Assembly: GCF_017876395.1 (NCBI RefSeq)
Contig: NZ_JAGINX010000001.1
Coordinates: forward strand, 186,001 to 250,000
Direction of reading: 5' to 3'
Length of the DNA stretch: 64,000 nt
DNA from: Nesterenkonia lacusekhoensis
GTDB lineage: Bacteria; Actinomycetota; Actinomycetes; Actinomycetales; Micrococcaceae
Under the pieces are notes generated by a model. That model was not told the origin of the DNA and did not search any database. It worked only from the letters and a program-made list of their open reading frames with translations. Shown here one piece after another: positions 44,882-55,162 of the stretch. The position numbers were made by a program, and so were the translations under genes. Numbering within the stretch: position 1 is the first letter of the stretch; each line of letters starts with the position of its first letter.

Positions 44882-45253
44882 GTGATTCAGCAGGAATCGC
44901 GGCTCAAGATCGCTGACAACACCGGTGCCAAGGAACTCCTTGTCATCCGTGTTCTCGGTGGATCCGGACGCCGCTACGCAGGTATCGGCGACACATTCGT
45001 CGCCACCGTGAAGGACGCCATCCCGGGCGGCAACGTCAAGAAGGGCGACGTCGTCAAGGCAGTTGTCGTGCGTACACGGAAGAAGACCCGTCGCAACGAC
45101 GGCTCCTACATCAGCTTCGACGAGAACGCTGCTGTCATCCTCAAGGGTGAGACCCAGGATCCGCGCGGCACCCGTATCTTCGGCCCCGTGGGGCGCGAGC
45201 TTCGCGACCAGAAGTTCATGAAGATCGTCTCGCTCGCCCCGGAGGTGCTCTGA
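44882..45253 (+). CDS. rplN: 50S ribosomal protein L14
   Basis: First gene of the spc operon, 123 residues from GTG at 44882 ([18 protein letters not shown]). An open frame extends 216 bases upstream but bears no resemblance to L14 and crosses the leader. The preceding 200 bases contain no other gene. Confidence 0.98.
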   Translation: MIQQESRLKIADNTGAKELLVIRVLGGSGRRYAGIGDTFVATVKDAIPGGNVKKGDVVKAVVVRTRKKTRRNDGSYISFDENAAVILKGETQDPRGTRIFGPVGRELRDQKFMKIVSLAPEVL

Positions 45254-45256
45254 CTC

Positions 45257-45586
45257 ATGGCCAACAAGATCAAGAAGGACGACCTCGTTCAGGTGCTCGC
45301 AGGCAAGGACAAGGGCAAGCAGGGCAAGGTCCTGCAGGTCCTCCCGGCCGAAGAGCGCGTGGTCGTCGAGGGTGTCAACCGCGTGAAGCGTCACCTCCGC
45401 GCCGGTCAGTTCGGCAGCACCGAAGGCGGCATCGTCGAGTCTGAGGCTCCGCTGCACATCTCGAATGTGGCCGTGGTGGACCCGGAGACCGGCAAGCCGA
45501 CCCGTGTGGGCTTCCGGATTGAGGAGAACGGCGAGGGCGAGACCAAGAAGGTCCGCTTCGCCAAGGCCTCCGGAAAGGAGCTGTGA
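45257..45586 (+). CDS. rplX: 50S ribosomal protein L24
   Basis: 109 residues. The KOW motif [20 protein letters not shown] is at the N-terminus. The stop overlaps the rplE ATG. Confidence 0.98.
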   Translation: MANKIKKDDLVQVLAGKDKGKQGKVLQVLPAEERVVVEGVNRVKRHLRAGQFGSTEGGIVESEAPLHISNVAVVDPETGKPTRVGFRIEENGEGETKKVRFAKASGKEL

Positions 45587-46164
45587 TGACCGAGGTGCAG
45601 AGCGTGACTCAGAAGATCACCCCCCGCTTCAAGACCAAGTACCGCGAGGAGATCCGGGCGTCCCTGCAGGACGAGTTCGGCTACTCCAACGTCATGGAGG
45701 TCCCCGGCCTGGTGAAGGTCGTGGTCAACATGGGCGTCGGCGAGGCTGCTCGCGACAACAAGCTGATCCAGGGCGCAGTCGAGGATCTGACCAACATCAC
45801 CGGTCAGAAGCCCAAGATCACCCGCGCTCGGAAGTCCATCGCGCAGTTCAAGCTGCGTGAGGGCCAGCCGATCGGTGCGTTCACCACGCTTCGTGGTGAC
45901 CGCATGTGGGAGTTCCTGGACCGTCTCGTGACCTTCGCACTGCCGCGCATCCGCGACTTCCGCGGTCTGAGCGCCAACCAGTTCGACGGCAACGGAAACT
46001 ACACCTTCGGTCTGTCTGAGCAGGCGGTCTTCCACGAGATCGACCAGGACAAGATCGACCGTCCGCGCGGCATGGACATCACTGTGGTGACCACCGCCAA
46101 GACTGATGAGGAAGGCCGCGCGCTGCTGCGTGCACTGGGCTTCCCCTTCAAGACCGAACAGTAA
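45586..46164 (+). CDS. rplE: 50S ribosomal protein L5
   Basis: 192 residues from ATG at 45586. The P-site loop region [20 protein letters not shown] is conserved. In most spc operons rpsN follows; here the next gene is rpsH after 90 bases, with no S14 between. Confidence 0.98.
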   Translation: MTEVQSVTQKITPRFKTKYREEIRASLQDEFGYSNVMEVPGLVKVVVNMGVGEAARDNKLIQGAVEDLTNITGQKPKITRARKSIAQFKLREGQPIGAFTTLRGDRMWEFLDRLVTFALPRIRDFRGLSANQFDGNGNYTFGLSEQAVFHEIDQDKIDRPRGMDITVVTTAKTDEEGRALLRALGFPFKTEQ

Positions 46165-46228
46165 GCATCTACGCCGCAGGTCCCTTCACCAGAGTTCCGG
46201 ACACGGAATCTCCGGAGATGAGGAAACC

Positions 46229-46258
46229 GTGGCGAGGAAGGGCACCAGCCCCCTATGA
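46229..46258 (+). other. nine-codon open frame in the rpsN position
   Basis: GTG at 46229, with GAGG upstream, opens a frame reading Met-Ala-Arg-Lys-Gly-Thr-Ser-Pro-Leu. It stops at a TGA that overlaps the rpsH ATG (ATGA). S14 proteins start MA(K/R)K, so this may be a relic of rpsN kept to couple translation into rpsH, which has a poorly placed ribosome binding site of its own. The assignment is inference. Confidence 0.3.
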
Positions 46259-46653
46259 CAATGACTGATCCAGTCGCAGACATGCTGACCCGTCTGCGCA
46301 ACGCCAACTCGGCATACCACGACCAGGTCTCCATGCCCAGCTCCAAGCTGAAGGTCCGTATCGCCGACATCCTCAAGGCAGAGGGCTACATCACCGAGTA
46401 CCGCGAGGAAGAGGCCGAGGTCGGCAAGACCCTGGTCATCGACCTGAAGTTCGGCCCGAGCCGTGAGCGCTCGATCGCCGGCCTGAAGCGCATCTCGAAG
46501 CCTGGTCTGCGCGTCTACGCGAAGTCCAACAACCTCCCGCACGTGCTGGGCGGCCTGGGCATCGCAATCCTGTCCACCTCCTCCGGTCTGCTCACTGACC
46601 GTCAGGCTCAGAAGAAGGGCATCGGCGGGGAAGTCCTCGCCTACGTCTGGTAA
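46255..46653 (+). CDS. rpsH: 30S ribosomal protein S8
   Basis: 132 residues. [15 protein letters not shown] opens the protein, and the rRNA-binding end [19 protein letters not shown] is intact. ATG at 46255 gives an ATGA overlap with the upstream mini-frame; ATG at 46261 is an alternative. In E. coli S8 represses the spc operon. Confidence 0.98.
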   Translation: MTMTDPVADMLTRLRNANSAYHDQVSMPSSKLKVRIADILKAEGYITEYREEEAEVGKTLVIDLKFGPSRERSIAGLKRISKPGLRVYAKSNNLPHVLGGLGIAILSTSSGLLTDRQAQKKGIGGEVLAYVW

Positions 46654-46673
46654 CGGAAGGGAGTCGAAGCACT

Positions 46674-47210
46674 ATGTCACGCATCGGTAAACTTCCGATC
46701 ACTGTCCCTGCCGGCGTCGAGGTCAAGCTCGACGGTCGGGAGATCTCGGTCAAGGGCCCCAAGGGCGAGCTGAACCGCACCCTCTCCGAGGGTGTGAACG
46801 TCGAGCTCGAGGACGGCATCATCACGGTGACCCGTCCCGACGACGAGCGCGAGTCCCGCTCCCTGCACGGCCTGACCCGCAGCCTGATCAACAACATGAT
46901 CATCGGCGTCACCGAGGGCTACACCAAGAAGCTCGAGATCGTCGGCACCGGCTACCGCGTGCAGGCGAAGGGCTCCGACCTGGAGTTCGCACTCGGCTAC
47001 TCCCACCCGGTTCCGGTGGAGGCCCCCGAGGGCATCACCTTCACCGTGGAGGGCGCCAACAAGCTTGCTGTCTTCGGCATCGACAAGCAGCAGGTGGGCG
47101 AGGTCGCCGCGAACATCCGCAAGCTGCGCAGGCCTGACCCGTACAAGGGCAAGGGCGTGCGTTATGAGGGCGAGCAGATTCGCCGCAAGGCCGGAAAGGC
47201 AGGTAAGTAA
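46674..47210 (+). CDS. rplF: 50S ribosomal protein L6
   Basis: 178 residues in two repeated domains: [17 protein letters not shown] at the N-terminus and the family signature [14 protein letters not shown] near the C-terminus. Three bases separate it from rplR. Confidence 0.99.
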   Translation: MSRIGKLPITVPAGVEVKLDGREISVKGPKGELNRTLSEGVNVELEDGIITVTRPDDERESRSLHGLTRSLINNMIIGVTEGYTKKLEIVGTGYRVQAKGSDLEFALGYSHPVPVEAPEGITFTVEGANKLAVFGIDKQQVGEVAANIRKLRRPDPYKGKGVRYEGEQIRRKAGKAGK

Positions 47211-47213
47211 ACC

Positions 47214-47585
47214 ATGGCTATTGGTATCCAGGGCAAGAGCAAGTCTGCGGCCCGCGGCCGTCGCCATCTGCGCCTGCGCAAGAAGCTCAGCGGTTCCGCT
47301 GAGCGTCCGCGCCTCGTGGTGAACCGCTCCGCGCGCCACATCGTCGCTCAGGTCGTCAACGACCTCGAGTCCCGCACTCTGGTCTCCGCCTCCACCATGG
47401 AGGCAGACCTGCGCAGCTTCGACGGCGACAAGACCGCCAAGGCACAGAAGGTCGGCGAGCTGATCGCTGAGCGTGCCAAGGCTGCCGGCATCGAAGCCGT
47501 GGTCTTCGACCGCGGCGGCAACAAGTACCACGGTCGTGTGGCCGCCGTCGCCGACGGCGCCCGGGAAGGTGGGCTGAAGCTGTGA
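47214..47585 (+). CDS. rplR: 50S ribosomal protein L18
   Basis: 123 residues, binds 5S rRNA. The core [20 protein letters not shown] and the C-terminal [20 protein letters not shown] are typical. Overlaps rpsE by four bases. Confidence 0.98.
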   Translation: MAIGIQGKSKSAARGRRHLRLRKKLSGSAERPRLVVNRSARHIVAQVVNDLESRTLVSASTMEADLRSFDGDKTAKAQKVGELIAERAKAAGIEAVVFDRGGNKYHGRVAAVADGAREGGLKL

Positions 47586-48322
47586 GCGAGAACACCAACG
47601 AGAAGGACGCACAGGTGACTGAGTCCAACGAGAACGCCGCCGCCGAGACTGCTGAGCAGGCTCAGGGCGTCGGCCAGCAGAACCAGGGCCAGCGCGGCGG
47701 CCGCGATGGCGGCCGTGGTGGCCGCGGCGGTCGCAACGAGGGCCGTGGAGGCCGTGGTGGCCGCGGCGGTCGTGACGAGGAGAAGGACAAGTTCCTCGAG
47801 CGCGTCGTGACTATCAACCGTGTCTCCAAGGTCGTCAAGGGCGGTCGTCGCTTCAGCTTCACCGCACTGGTGGTCGTGGGCGACGGCGACGGAACCGTCG
47901 GCGTCGGCTACGGCAAGGCCAAAGAGGTCCCCGCCGCCATCCAGAAGGGTGTCGAGGAGGCGAAGAAGAACTTCTTCCGCGTCCCGCGCGTGGGCTCCAC
48001 CATCCCGCACCTGGTCAAGGGTGAGGATGCAGCCGGCGTCGTGCTGCTGCGTCCGGCATCCGCAGGTACCGGTGTGATCGCCGGCGGTCCGGTCCGTGCC
48101 GTCCTGGAGTGCGCAGGCATCCACGACGTGCTGACCAAGTCCATGGGCTCGGTGAACGCCATCAACATCGTTCACGGCACCATCGACGCCCTCAAGCAGC
48201 TCGAGGAGCCCGAGGCAGTGGCAGCACGCCGCGGTCTGGCACTCGACGAGGTGGCACCCGCTCCGATGCTCCGCACCATGCAGGAGGACCGCGCAGCGCG
48301 TGCCGAGAAGGCAGGTGCATGA
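47582..48322 (+). CDS. rpsE: 30S ribosomal protein S5 with Arg/Gly-rich N-terminus
   Basis: 246 residues, about 80 more than E. coli S5. Residues 1-35 are acidic and polar. Residues 38-64 are almost only Arg and Gly with RGG repeats. The conserved S5 domain starts at [20 protein letters not shown]. Arg/Gly tracts bind RNA, so this tail may add rRNA or mRNA contacts. Related extensions occur in Micrococcaceae. GTG start overlaps rplR; the stop base is shared with rpmD. Confidence 0.98.
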   Translation: MSENTNEKDAQVTESNENAAAETAEQAQGVGQQNQGQRGGRDGGRGGRGGRNEGRGGRGGRGGRDEEKDKFLERVVTINRVSKVVKGGRRFSFTALVVVGDGDGTVGVGYGKAKEVPAAIQKGVEEAKKNFFRVPRVGSTIPHLVKGEDAAGVVLLRPASAGTGVIAGGPVRAVLECAGIHDVLTKSMGSVNAINIVHGTIDALKQLEEPEAVAARRGLALDEVAPAPMLRTMQEDRAARAEKAGA

Positions 48323-48552
48323 TGGCCAAGCCCGTTCAGTACAACACCGCAGTGAACCTGAAGGTCGGCGACTCCAAGCTGGAGATCACCCAGACCAAGT
48401 CGGTCATCGGCGCAACCCCCAAGCACCGGGAGACCGTGCGGTCCCTGGGCCTGAAGCGGATCGGCCACACTGTGGTCCGCGACGCCGACGCCGTGACCGT
48501 GGGTATGCTCAACTCGGTGAAGCATCTCGTGAAGGTTGAGGAGGCGAAGTAA
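48322..48552 (+). CDS. rpmD: 50S ribosomal protein L30
   Basis: 76 residues (core [19 protein letters not shown] and [12 protein letters not shown]), with about 15 extra residues at the N-terminus. Two ATG codons in tandem (48319 and 48322) could serve; both overlap the rpsE stop. Confidence 0.95.
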   Translation: MAKPVQYNTAVNLKVGDSKLEITQTKSVIGATPKHRETVRSLGLKRIGHTVVRDADAVTVGMLNSVKHLVKVEEAK

Positions 48553-48554
48553 GG

Positions 48555-49046
48555 ATGGCAGAGAACACTGCTCAGTCCGACGTCCTCAAGGTTCACGACC
48601 TGCGTCCGGCCCCCGGCTCTCGCAAGGACCGCATTCGTGTGGGCCGTGGTGAGGCATCGAAGGGCAAGACCGCAGGCCGTGGTACCAAGGGTACGAAGGC
48701 CCGTTACCAGGTCCGCGCCGGCTTCGAGGGTGGTCAGCTCCCGCTGCACATGCGCCTTCCGAAGCTGCGCGGGTTCAAGAACCCGTTCCGCGTCGAGTAC
48801 TCCCCGGTGAACCTGGCCAAGCTCGGCCAGCTCTTCCCGGAGGGCGGCGACGTCGCAGCAGAGGACCTGATCGCCAAGGGCGTGGCCAAGAAGGGCCGCC
48901 CGGTGAAGGTTCTGGGCTCCGGCGAGATCTCCGTGGCGGTCAACGTGAAGGCTCACGCCTTCTCGGCCTCCGCTGAGGAGAAGATCAAGGCGGCGGGCGG
49001 CTCCGTGGAGCAGCTCCCGCTGAAGGCTGCCGCGAAGGCGGAATGA
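48555..49046 (+). CDS. rplO: 50S ribosomal protein L15
   Basis: 163 residues. The N-terminal extended region is [20 protein letters not shown], then the Gly/Lys-rich [14 protein letters not shown], then [20 protein letters not shown]. Two bases after rpmD; last gene before a terminator. Confidence 0.98.
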   Translation: MAENTAQSDVLKVHDLRPAPGSRKDRIRVGRGEASKGKTAGRGTKGTKARYQVRAGFEGGQLPLHMRLPKLRGFKNPFRVEYSPVNLAKLGQLFPEGGDVAAEDLIAKGVAKKGRPVKVLGSGEISVAVNVKAHAFSASAEEKIKAAGGSVEQLPLKAAAKAE

Positions 49047-49070
49047 CGATCAGCCTGATGTGAACCTGTG

Positions 49071-49105
49071 CCCTCCCCGGACTCCCTCAAGGAGACCGGG
49101 GAGGG
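49071..49105 (+). terminator. hairpin between rplO and secY
   Basis: CCCTCCCCGG (49071-49080) pairs with CCGGGGAGGG (49096-49105), with an inner CTCC/GGAG. Eleven bases later TAGGAT (49116-49121) could be a -10 box for secY, though no -35 is evident. Confidence 0.65.
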
Positions 49106-49160
49106 CCGTTCACGTTAGGATGACTGACCGTGTGGTCGCCAGACCCATAGAGGAGGACGC

Positions 49161-50468
49161 TTGTTCAGCGCTATTGCCAGGGTGTTCAGAACGCCCGATC
49201 TGCGCCGGAAGATCTGGTTCACCATCGGGATCATCACGATCTACCGGATCGGTGCCTTCATCCCGGCACCCGGTGTGGACTACAACGCTGTTCAGGCGTG
49301 CCTGGATATGGGCGGAACCGACGGCGGCCTCTATAACTTCGTCAACATGTTCTCCGGCGGAGCGATGCTTCAGGTCTCGCTCTTCGCCCTGGGGATCATG
49401 CCCTACATCACCGCGGCGATCATCGTGCAGCTGCTGCGCGTGGTCATCCCGCGGTTCGAGGCCCTGCAGCGCGAGGGCCCGCAGGGTCAGTCCAAGCTGA
49501 CCCAGTACACGCGCTACATCACCATCGCCCTGGCGACGCTCCAGGCCACCACGCTGGTCTCCATGGCGCGCTCCGGGGCGCTGCTGCAGTGTGAGATCCC
49601 GATCATCCCGCAGGACAACCTCGCGACCATCCTGCTGATGATCCTGGTGATGACCTCCGGTGTGGCTGTGATCATGTGGCTCGGTGAGCAGATCACCGAG
49701 CGCGGCGTGGGCAACGGCATGTCCATCCTCATCTTCGTCTCCATTGCCGCCGGCTTCCCCGGCTCGATGGCTGCCATCTGGACCACTCAGGGCTGGCAGA
49801 CCTTCACCATCGTCTGCCTGATCGGCCTGACGATCGTGGCGGCCGTGGTGTTCGTCGAGCAGTCCCAGCGCCGTGTGCCCGTGCAGTACGCCAAGAAGCA
49901 GGTTGGTCGTCGGACTGTCGGCGGCACCTCGACCTACATCCCTATCAAGGTCAACATGGCCGGCGTCATCCCGGTCATCTTCTCCTCCTCGGTGCTGATG
50001 CTTCCGCAGGTGCTCATGCAGTTCAACGAGCCCGCGCCGGGGGAGGAGCCGAGCCAGATCGCCCAGTGGATCCAGCAGTACTTCGGCACCGGCGCCCACC
50101 CGGTCTACATGGTCACCTTCTTCCTGCTGACCATCGGGTTCACCTACTTCTACGTGACCATCACGTTCAACCCGAACGAGGTCGCGGAGAACATGCGCAA
50201 ATATGGCGGCTTCATCCCCGGCATCCGCGCCGGACGCCCCACGGAGAACTACCTGGCATATGTGATCTCCCGTATTACGTTCCCGGGCTCCCTCTACTTG
50301 GGCTTCATCGCCCTGATCCCGCTGATCGCATTCGTGCTGATCGGCGCTGACCAGGACTTCCCCTTCGGCGGAACGTCTATCCTGATTATGGTTGGTGTGG
50401 GCTTGACCACGGTCAAGCAGATCAACGCACAGATGGAACAACGGAACTACGAAGGGCTGCTGCGATGA
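49161..50468 (+). CDS. secY: preprotein translocase subunit SecY
   Basis: Core channel of the Sec translocon, 435 residues with ten predicted membrane segments. Conserved features are GIMPYITAAIIVQLL (segment 2) and the cytoplasmic loop with NPNEVAENMRKYGGFIPGIR. The TTG start at 49161 follows an AGGAGG. The stop overlaps adk. Confidence 0.98.
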   Translation: MFSAIARVFRTPDLRRKIWFTIGIITIYRIGAFIPAPGVDYNAVQACLDMGGTDGGLYNFVNMFSGGAMLQVSLFALGIMPYITAAIIVQLLRVVIPRFEALQREGPQGQSKLTQYTRYITIALATLQATTLVSMARSGALLQCEIPIIPQDNLATILLMILVMTSGVAVIMWLGEQITERGVGNGMSILIFVSIAAGFPGSMAAIWTTQGWQTFTIVCLIGLTIVAAVVFVEQSQRRVPVQYAKKQVGRRTVGGTSTYIPIKVNMAGVIPVIFSSSVLMLPQVLMQFNEPAPGEEPSQIAQWIQQYFGTGAHPVYMVTFFLLTIGFTYFYVTITFNPNEVAENMRKYGGFIPGIRAGRPTENYLAYVISRITFPGSLYLGFIALIPLIAFVLIGADQDFPFGGTSILIMVGVGLTTVKQINAQMEQRNYEGLLR

Positions 50469-51031
50469 CTCGTATGCTGATCGTCGGTCCCCCCGGGGCC
50501 GGCAAGGGAACCCAGTCCAAGAAGATCTCCGAGGAGCATGGCATCGTCGCCATCTCCACCGGTGACATCTTCCGGGAGAACATCAAGGGTCAGACGGAGC
50601 TGGGCAAGGAGGCCCAGAAGTACGTCGACGCCGGAAACCTCGTCCCGGACTCCGTCACCAACCGGATGATCGAGGATCGTCTCACCTGGGACGACGCCAA
50701 GGATGGGTTCCTGCTGGACGGCTACCCGCGCAATCGCACCCAGGTGGCAGCCTTCGACGAGATCACCGCCCGGCTCGGCGTCGAGCTGGATGTGGTCTTG
50801 GAGCTCACCGCTGACCGCGAGGAGCTGATCAGTCGGCTGGTCAGGCGTGCTGAGATCGACGGCCGCGCCGATGACACCGAAGAGGTCATCCGCCACCGCC
50901 TGGAGGTCTTCGAGCAGGAGACCGCCCCGATGATCGAGGAGTACCGCCAGCGCGGGGTGCTCAAGCAGGTCGACGGCCTGGGCGAGGTCGAAGAGGTCGA
51001 GGCTCGTATCGCAGAAGCGCTGAAGGCCTGA
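50465..51031 (+). CDS. adk: adenylate kinase
   Basis: 188 residues, converts AMP and ATP into two ADP. The P-loop is GPPGAGKGTQSK (residues 8-19), and the AMP-site segment is LLDGYPRNRTQ. It is the short form with a reduced LID (RRAEIDGRADDTEEV) and no zinc Cys. Linked to secY by an ATGA overlap and to map after three bases. Confidence 0.98.
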   Translation: MTRMLIVGPPGAGKGTQSKKISEEHGIVAISTGDIFRENIKGQTELGKEAQKYVDAGNLVPDSVTNRMIEDRLTWDDAKDGFLLDGYPRNRTQVAAFDEITARLGVELDVVLELTADREELISRLVRRAEIDGRADDTEEVIRHRLEVFEQETAPMIEEYRQRGVLKQVDGLGEVEEVEARIAEALKA

Positions 51032-51034
51032 CGG

Positions 51035-51883
51035 ATGGGTGTCTTCTCCCGGGGCCGCGTGGAGCTCAAGTCCGCAGATCAGCTCTCCTCGATGGACGCC
51101 GCCGGCACAGTGCTCTGCGAGGGGCTGGACGCTGTCATCGCTGCGGCGGCCCCGGGGAAGACCACCGGCGAGCTCAACGAGATCTTCGCCGCGCACCTGG
51201 CTGAGCGGGGTGCGGAGCCGAACTTCTTCGGCTATCACGGCTTCCCCGGCCACATCTGTGCCTCGGTCAACGAGGAAGTCGTCCACGGCATCCCCGGGGA
51301 CCGGGTGCTGGAGGCGGGCGATGTGCTCAAGATCGACGCCGGCTGCATCATCGACGGCTGGCACTCCGACTCGGCACGGACCGTCATCCTCGGATCCTCC
51401 GAACAGGGGACTGCGGATGCCGAGGACGAACGCCTCTCTGCGATCACTCGTGATGCCATGTGGAGGGGGATCGCGGCCTTCGCCCAGGCCAAGCACATCG
51501 GTGAGATCGGCGAAGCGATCGAGGACTATGTCCGATCCCAGCCCGGCAGGCGTCTCGGCATCCTCGAGGACTACGTGGGCCATGGCATCGGTTCGGCCAT
51601 GCATATGGCTCCCGACGTCTTCAACTACTCCACCGGCATGAAGGGCACCAAGGTCCGCCCGGGCATGGCCTTGGCGATCGAGCCCATGCTGACCCGCGGC
51701 GGCATCGAGACCGATGTCCTCTCCGATGACTGGACCGTGGTGACCTCGGACGGATCCCGTGCCTCCCAGTGGGAGCACTCCGTGGCCCGTCACGACGGCG
51801 GCATCTGGGTCCTCACCGCGCCCGACGGCGGCGCCTCCGAGCTGGAGCCGCTGGGCGTCACCCCTGTGCCGATCGGCCAGTGA
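51035..51883 (+). CDS. map: type I methionine aminopeptidase
   Basis: 282 residues, removes the initiator Met from nascent proteins. The metal ligands are visible: Asp in LKIDAG, Asp in HSDSART, His in GHGIGSAMH, Glu in IEPML and Glu in WEHSVA. The substrate-gating His is in GYHGFPGHICASVNE. No N-terminal SH3-like extension. Confidence 0.97.
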   Translation: MGVFSRGRVELKSADQLSSMDAAGTVLCEGLDAVIAAAAPGKTTGELNEIFAAHLAERGAEPNFFGYHGFPGHICASVNEEVVHGIPGDRVLEAGDVLKIDAGCIIDGWHSDSARTVILGSSEQGTADAEDERLSAITRDAMWRGIAAFAQAKHIGEIGEAIEDYVRSQPGRRLGILEDYVGHGIGSAMHMAPDVFNYSTGMKGTKVRPGMALAIEPMLTRGGIETDVLSDDWTVVTSDGSRASQWEHSVARHDGGIWVLTAPDGGASELEPLGVTPVPIGQ

Positions 51884-51925
51884 GGCACGCGCCTCGCCGC
51901 GGCGCCTAGCACCGACCCGCGACGA

Positions 51926-51955
51926 TTGGCTGAATTCGGTCCCGGCGTGTACGAT
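51926..51955 (+). promoter_or_regulatory. putative infA promoter
   Basis: TTGGCT (51926-51931) and TACGAT (51950-51955) are separated by 18 bases and leave a leader of about 95 bases before infA. Confidence 0.55.
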
Positions 51956-52054
51956 GGACTGCTGGTTGTCTCTGTGGTTAACCCCTGCCTATAAACGGGC
52001 TGGACGGGGTGTGCCCGGAGACCTGAACCAGCAACACAACCAGGTTGGGGAGTC

Positions 52055-52276
52055 ATGGGCAAAAAAGAAGGCGTCATCGAAGTAGAGGGTCAGGTCATCG
52101 AGGCCCTCCCGAATGCAATGTTCCGGGTCCGGCTGGAGAACGAGCACATCCTCCTGGCCACGATCTCGGGCAAGATGCGCCAGCACTACATCCGTATCCT
52201 CCCGGAGGACCGGGTTGTGGTGGAGATGAGCCCGTATGACCTCAACCGTGGACGCATCGTCTACCGGTACAAGTGA
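52055..52276 (+). CDS. infA: translation initiation factor IF-1
   Basis: 73 residues, the exact usual size, with the OB fold [19 protein letters not shown] and the C-terminal [12 protein letters not shown]. rpmJ follows after 13 bases. Confidence 0.99.
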   Translation: MGKKEGVIEVEGQVIEALPNAMFRVRLENEHILLATISGKMRQHYIRILPEDRVVVEMSPYDLNRGRIVYRYK

Positions 52277-52289
52277 TTTAGGAGAACCC

Positions 52290-52403
52290 ATGAAGGTTCA
52301 GCCGAGCGTTAAGCCGGTCTGCTCGGACTGCAAACTGATTCGTCGTCAGGGTGTCGTCCGCGTGATCTGCAAGAACCCGCGCCACAAGCAGCGCCAGGGC
52401 TGA
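52290..52403 (+). CDS. rpmJ: 50S ribosomal protein L36, zinc form
   Basis: 37 residues with the start [19 protein letters not shown]. Zinc ligands Cys11, Cys14, Cys27 and His32 are all present, so this is the zinc-dependent paralogue form. GGAGA precedes the ATG. Confidence 0.97.
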   Translation: MKVQPSVKPVCSDCKLIRRQGVVRVICKNPRHKQRQG

Positions 52404-52601
52404 GCTCCTCACTGTACGACCCGTTCAGGTGAGGGCGCACCCGCGCTGACTACAGCTCAAAAGAATCATGGCAGTGCAGCTCGGACGAGCTGACGAGCAC
52501 ACCTCCGGTTGCCGAAGGCCGGGGACCCGCACAGGCATCACCTCCGATGCCGGGACATGCACTGCTGAAGACCTTCGGACAAGCAGAAGGAGGACTGCCA
52601 C

Positions 52602-52970
52602 GTGGCACGTCTGGCAGGTGTGGACATCCCGCGCGAAAAGCGCACGGTGATCGCACTCACTTACATCTACGGCGTCGGCAAGACCCGCGCCGCCCTGGCC
52701 CTTGAGGCCACCGGTGTTGACCCCAACACCCGCGTGAAGGACCTGACTGATGATCAGCTGGTCGCTCTGCGTGACTACATCGAGGGCAACTTCACCGTCG
52801 AAGGTGATCTCCGCCGTGAGGTCTCCGCCGACATCCGCCGCAAGGTCGAGATCGGCTCCTACGAGGGCCTCCGTCACCGCCGCGGTCTGCCGGTGCGAGG
52901 TCAGAAGACCAAGACCAACGCCCGCACCCGCAAGGGCCCGAAGAAGACCGTCGCAGGTAAGAAGAAGTAG
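52602..52970 (+). CDS. rpsM: 30S ribosomal protein S13
   Basis: 122 residues, GTG start behind GGAGG ([20 protein letters not shown]). The rRNA-binding [20 protein letters not shown] and the basic tail are intact. The 198 bases between rpmJ and rpsM contain short inverted repeats such as CAGCTCG/CGAGCTG (52476-52491) and no gene. Confidence 0.98.
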   Translation: MARLAGVDIPREKRTVIALTYIYGVGKTRAALALEATGVDPNTRVKDLTDDQLVALRDYIEGNFTVEGDLRREVSADIRRKVEIGSYEGLRHRRGLPVRGQKTKTNARTRKGPKKTVAGKKK

Positions 52971-52984
52971 TCACAGGAGAAGAT

Positions 52985-53386
52985 ATGCCCCCCAAGACTC
53001 GCGCTGCGGCTCGTAAGCCGCGCCGTAAGGCAAGCAAGAACATCACCCAGGGTCAGGCTCACATCAAGTCGACCTTCAACAACACCATCGTGTCCATCAC
53101 GGATCCGACCGGCGCCGTGGTCTCCTGGGCCTCCTCCGGCGAGGTGGGCTTCAAGGGATCCCGCAAGTCGACTCCCTACGCCGCTCAGATGGCAGCCGAG
53201 CAGGCCGCCAAGCGCGCACAGGAGCACGGCATGCGCAAGGTCGACGTCTTCGTGAAGGGCCCGGGCTCGGGCCGCGAGACCGCGATCCGCTCCCTGCAGG
53301 CCGCAGGCCTGGAGGTCGGCTCCATCTCCGACGTCACCCCCAGCGCCCACAACGGCTGCCGGCCGCCGAAGCGCCGTCGCGTCTGA
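52985..53386 (+). CDS. rpsK: 30S ribosomal protein S11
   Basis: 133 residues with the basic N-terminus and the conserved [19 protein letters not shown] and CRPPKRRRV end. In many actinobacteria rpsD follows; here rpoA is next, so S4 must be encoded elsewhere. Confidence 0.99.
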   Translation: MPPKTRAAARKPRRKASKNITQGQAHIKSTFNNTIVSITDPTGAVVSWASSGEVGFKGSRKSTPYAAQMAAEQAAKRAQEHGMRKVDVFVKGPGSGRETAIRSLQAAGLEVGSISDVTPSAHNGCRPPKRRRV

Positions 53387-53406
53387 GCGACCTTCTATTG
53401 GCCCCA

Positions 53407-53439
53407 GCCCCCGCCCCGGCTCCGCGCCGGGGCGCGGGC
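53407..53439 (+). terminator. GC-rich hairpin before rpoA
   Basis: A 14-bp stem with one mismatch (53407-53420 with 53426-53439) and a 5-base loop lies 20 bases after rpsK. Without a T tract it may only modulate rpoA expression. Confidence 0.5.
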
Positions 53440-53499
53440 CGAGCATCATAATCAGTGAGTTTGCGTCATATAGCGGATGCACTCTGAAAGGAATCACAC

Positions 53500-54513
53500 G
53501 TGCTCATTGCACAGCGCCCCACGCTGACCGAAGAAGTCGTCGCAGATAACCGTTCGCGTTTCGTCATCGAGCCCCTGGAGCCCGGTTTCGGCTACACCCT
53601 GGGCAACTCGCTGCGCCGCACCCTGCTGTCCTCCATCCCCGGTGCTGCTGTGACCAGCATCCGGATCGACGGCGTGCTGCACGAGTTCACCACCATCGCC
53701 GGTGCCAAGGAGGACGTCACCGAGCTGGTGCTTAACGTCAAGAAGCTGTCGGTCTCCTCCGAGCACGACGAGCCCGTCGTGGCCTACCTCCGCAAGGAGG
53801 GCCCCGGTGCGGTCACCGCTGCTGACATCACCCCGCCGGCCGGCGTCGAGTTCCACAACCCGGACCTCTACCTCGGCACCCTCAACGAGGACGGCAAGCT
53901 GGACATGGAGCTGACCGTCGAGCGCGGCCGCGGCTATGTCTCTGCTGCACAGAACAAGGTCGCCGACTCGGAGATCGGCCGCATCCCGGTCGACTCCATC
54001 TACTCCCCAGTCCTGAAGGTCTCCTTCAAGGTTGAGGCGACCCGTGTCGAGCAGCGCACCGACTTCGACAAGCTGATCGTCGACGTCGAGACCAAGCCCT
54101 CTGTGGCTCCGCGCGACGCTCTGGCATCGGCAGGCACCACTCTGGTCGAGCTGTTCTCGTTGGCCCGTGAGCTCAACGTGGCCGCCGAGGGCATCGAGAT
54201 CGGTCCGTCCCCGACGGATGCAGCCCTGGCTGCGGACATGGCTCTGCCGATCGAGGACCTCGAGCTGACGGTCCGTTCCTACAACTGCCTCAAGCGCGAG
54301 GGCATCCACACTGTGGGTGAGCTCGTGGCACGCTCCGAGGCTGACCTGATGGACATCCGCAACTTCGGTGCGAAGTCCATCGACGAGGTCAAGGACAAGC
54401 TGACCGAGCTGGGTCTGTCCCTGAAGGACTCCCCGGTCGGCTTCGACCCGACCGCCGCGCGCTTCCAGGAGGCGGGCGAGGACGAGGACCTCGACGACGA
54501 GCAGCAGTACTGA
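53500..54513 (+). CDS. rpoA: DNA-directed RNA polymerase subunit alpha
   Basis: 337 residues, GTG start. The N-terminal dimerisation domain has [21 protein letters not shown] flexible linker leads to the C-terminal DNA-binding domain (about 245-320) with [17 protein letters not shown] and the RNIGSKSIDEV-type motif, here [11 protein letters not shown]. The tail is acidic. Confidence 0.99.
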   Translation: MLIAQRPTLTEEVVADNRSRFVIEPLEPGFGYTLGNSLRRTLLSSIPGAAVTSIRIDGVLHEFTTIAGAKEDVTELVLNVKKLSVSSEHDEPVVAYLRKEGPGAVTAADITPPAGVEFHNPDLYLGTLNEDGKLDMELTVERGRGYVSAAQNKVADSEIGRIPVDSIYSPVLKVSFKVEATRVEQRTDFDKLIVDVETKPSVAPRDALASAGTTLVELFSLARELNVAAEGIEIGPSPTDAALAADMALPIEDLELTVRSYNCLKREGIHTVGELVARSEADLMDIRNFGAKSIDEVKDKLTELGLSLKDSPVGFDPTAARFQEAGEDEDLDDEQQY

Positions 54514-54550
54514 GCCGCTGCGGCACATATATTTCTAGGAGAACAAGACA

Positions 54551-55108
54551 ATGCCTACCCCCACTAAGGGACCGCGCCTGGGCGGCAGCCCGACGCACGA
54601 GAAGATGATGCTGCAGAACCTCTCTGCCAGCCTGTTCGAGAACCGCTCGATCACCACCACCCTGACCAAGGCCAAGCGTGTCCAGCCCTTCGCTGAGCGC
54701 CTGATCACCTTCGCCAAGAAGGGTGACCTGGCGGCACGCCGCAAGGTGGTCGGCCAGCTCTCTGCGAAGAACGCCACCAACCAGGCGATCGTCCACGAGC
54801 TGTTCACCGTGATCGCACCGGCCATGGCCGAGCGCGAGGGCGGCTACACCCGCATCACCAAGGTCGGCAACCGCAAGGGCGACAACGCTCCGATGGCTGT
54901 CATCGAGCTGGTGATGGAGCCGGTCTCCCCGAAGCAGAAGGTCGTCGCCGACGCAGAGCAGGCCACCGCCGCCGCTGCGCCGGAGGAGCCCGCTGAGGTC
55001 GAGGCTGAGGAGACTCCCGCCGAGGAGGCTGCCGAGGTCGAGGCCGAGGAGACCGCTGAGGCTCCCGCCGAGGAGACTGAGACCTCCGAGGAGTCCGAGG
55101 ACAAGTGA
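54551..55108 (+). CDS. rplQ: 50S ribosomal protein L17 with acidic tail
   Basis: 185 residues. The L17 core ([20 protein letters not shown] to about residue 128) is followed by about 55 residues of almost only Glu, Ala, Thr, Pro and Val in an imperfect repeat ([11 protein letters not shown]). This is longer than the 116-127 residues of most L17, but such tails are seen in actinobacteria. Closed by a strong terminator. Confidence 0.98.
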   Translation: MPTPTKGPRLGGSPTHEKMMLQNLSASLFENRSITTTLTKAKRVQPFAERLITFAKKGDLAARRKVVGQLSAKNATNQAIVHELFTVIAPAMAEREGGYTRITKVGNRKGDNAPMAVIELVMEPVSPKQKVVADAEQATAAAAPEEPAEVEAEETPAEEAAEVEAEETAEAPAEETETSEESEDK

Positions 55109-55128
55109 TCCTCTGACGCTCTTCATGG

Positions 55129-55162
55129 GAAGCGCCCCGGACCGTCTGGTCCGGGGCGCTTC
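55129..55162 (+). terminator. alpha-operon terminator
   Basis: A perfect 15-bp stem (GAAGCGCCCCGGACC with its complement) on a GTCT loop, 20 bases after rplQ. Confidence 0.85.
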
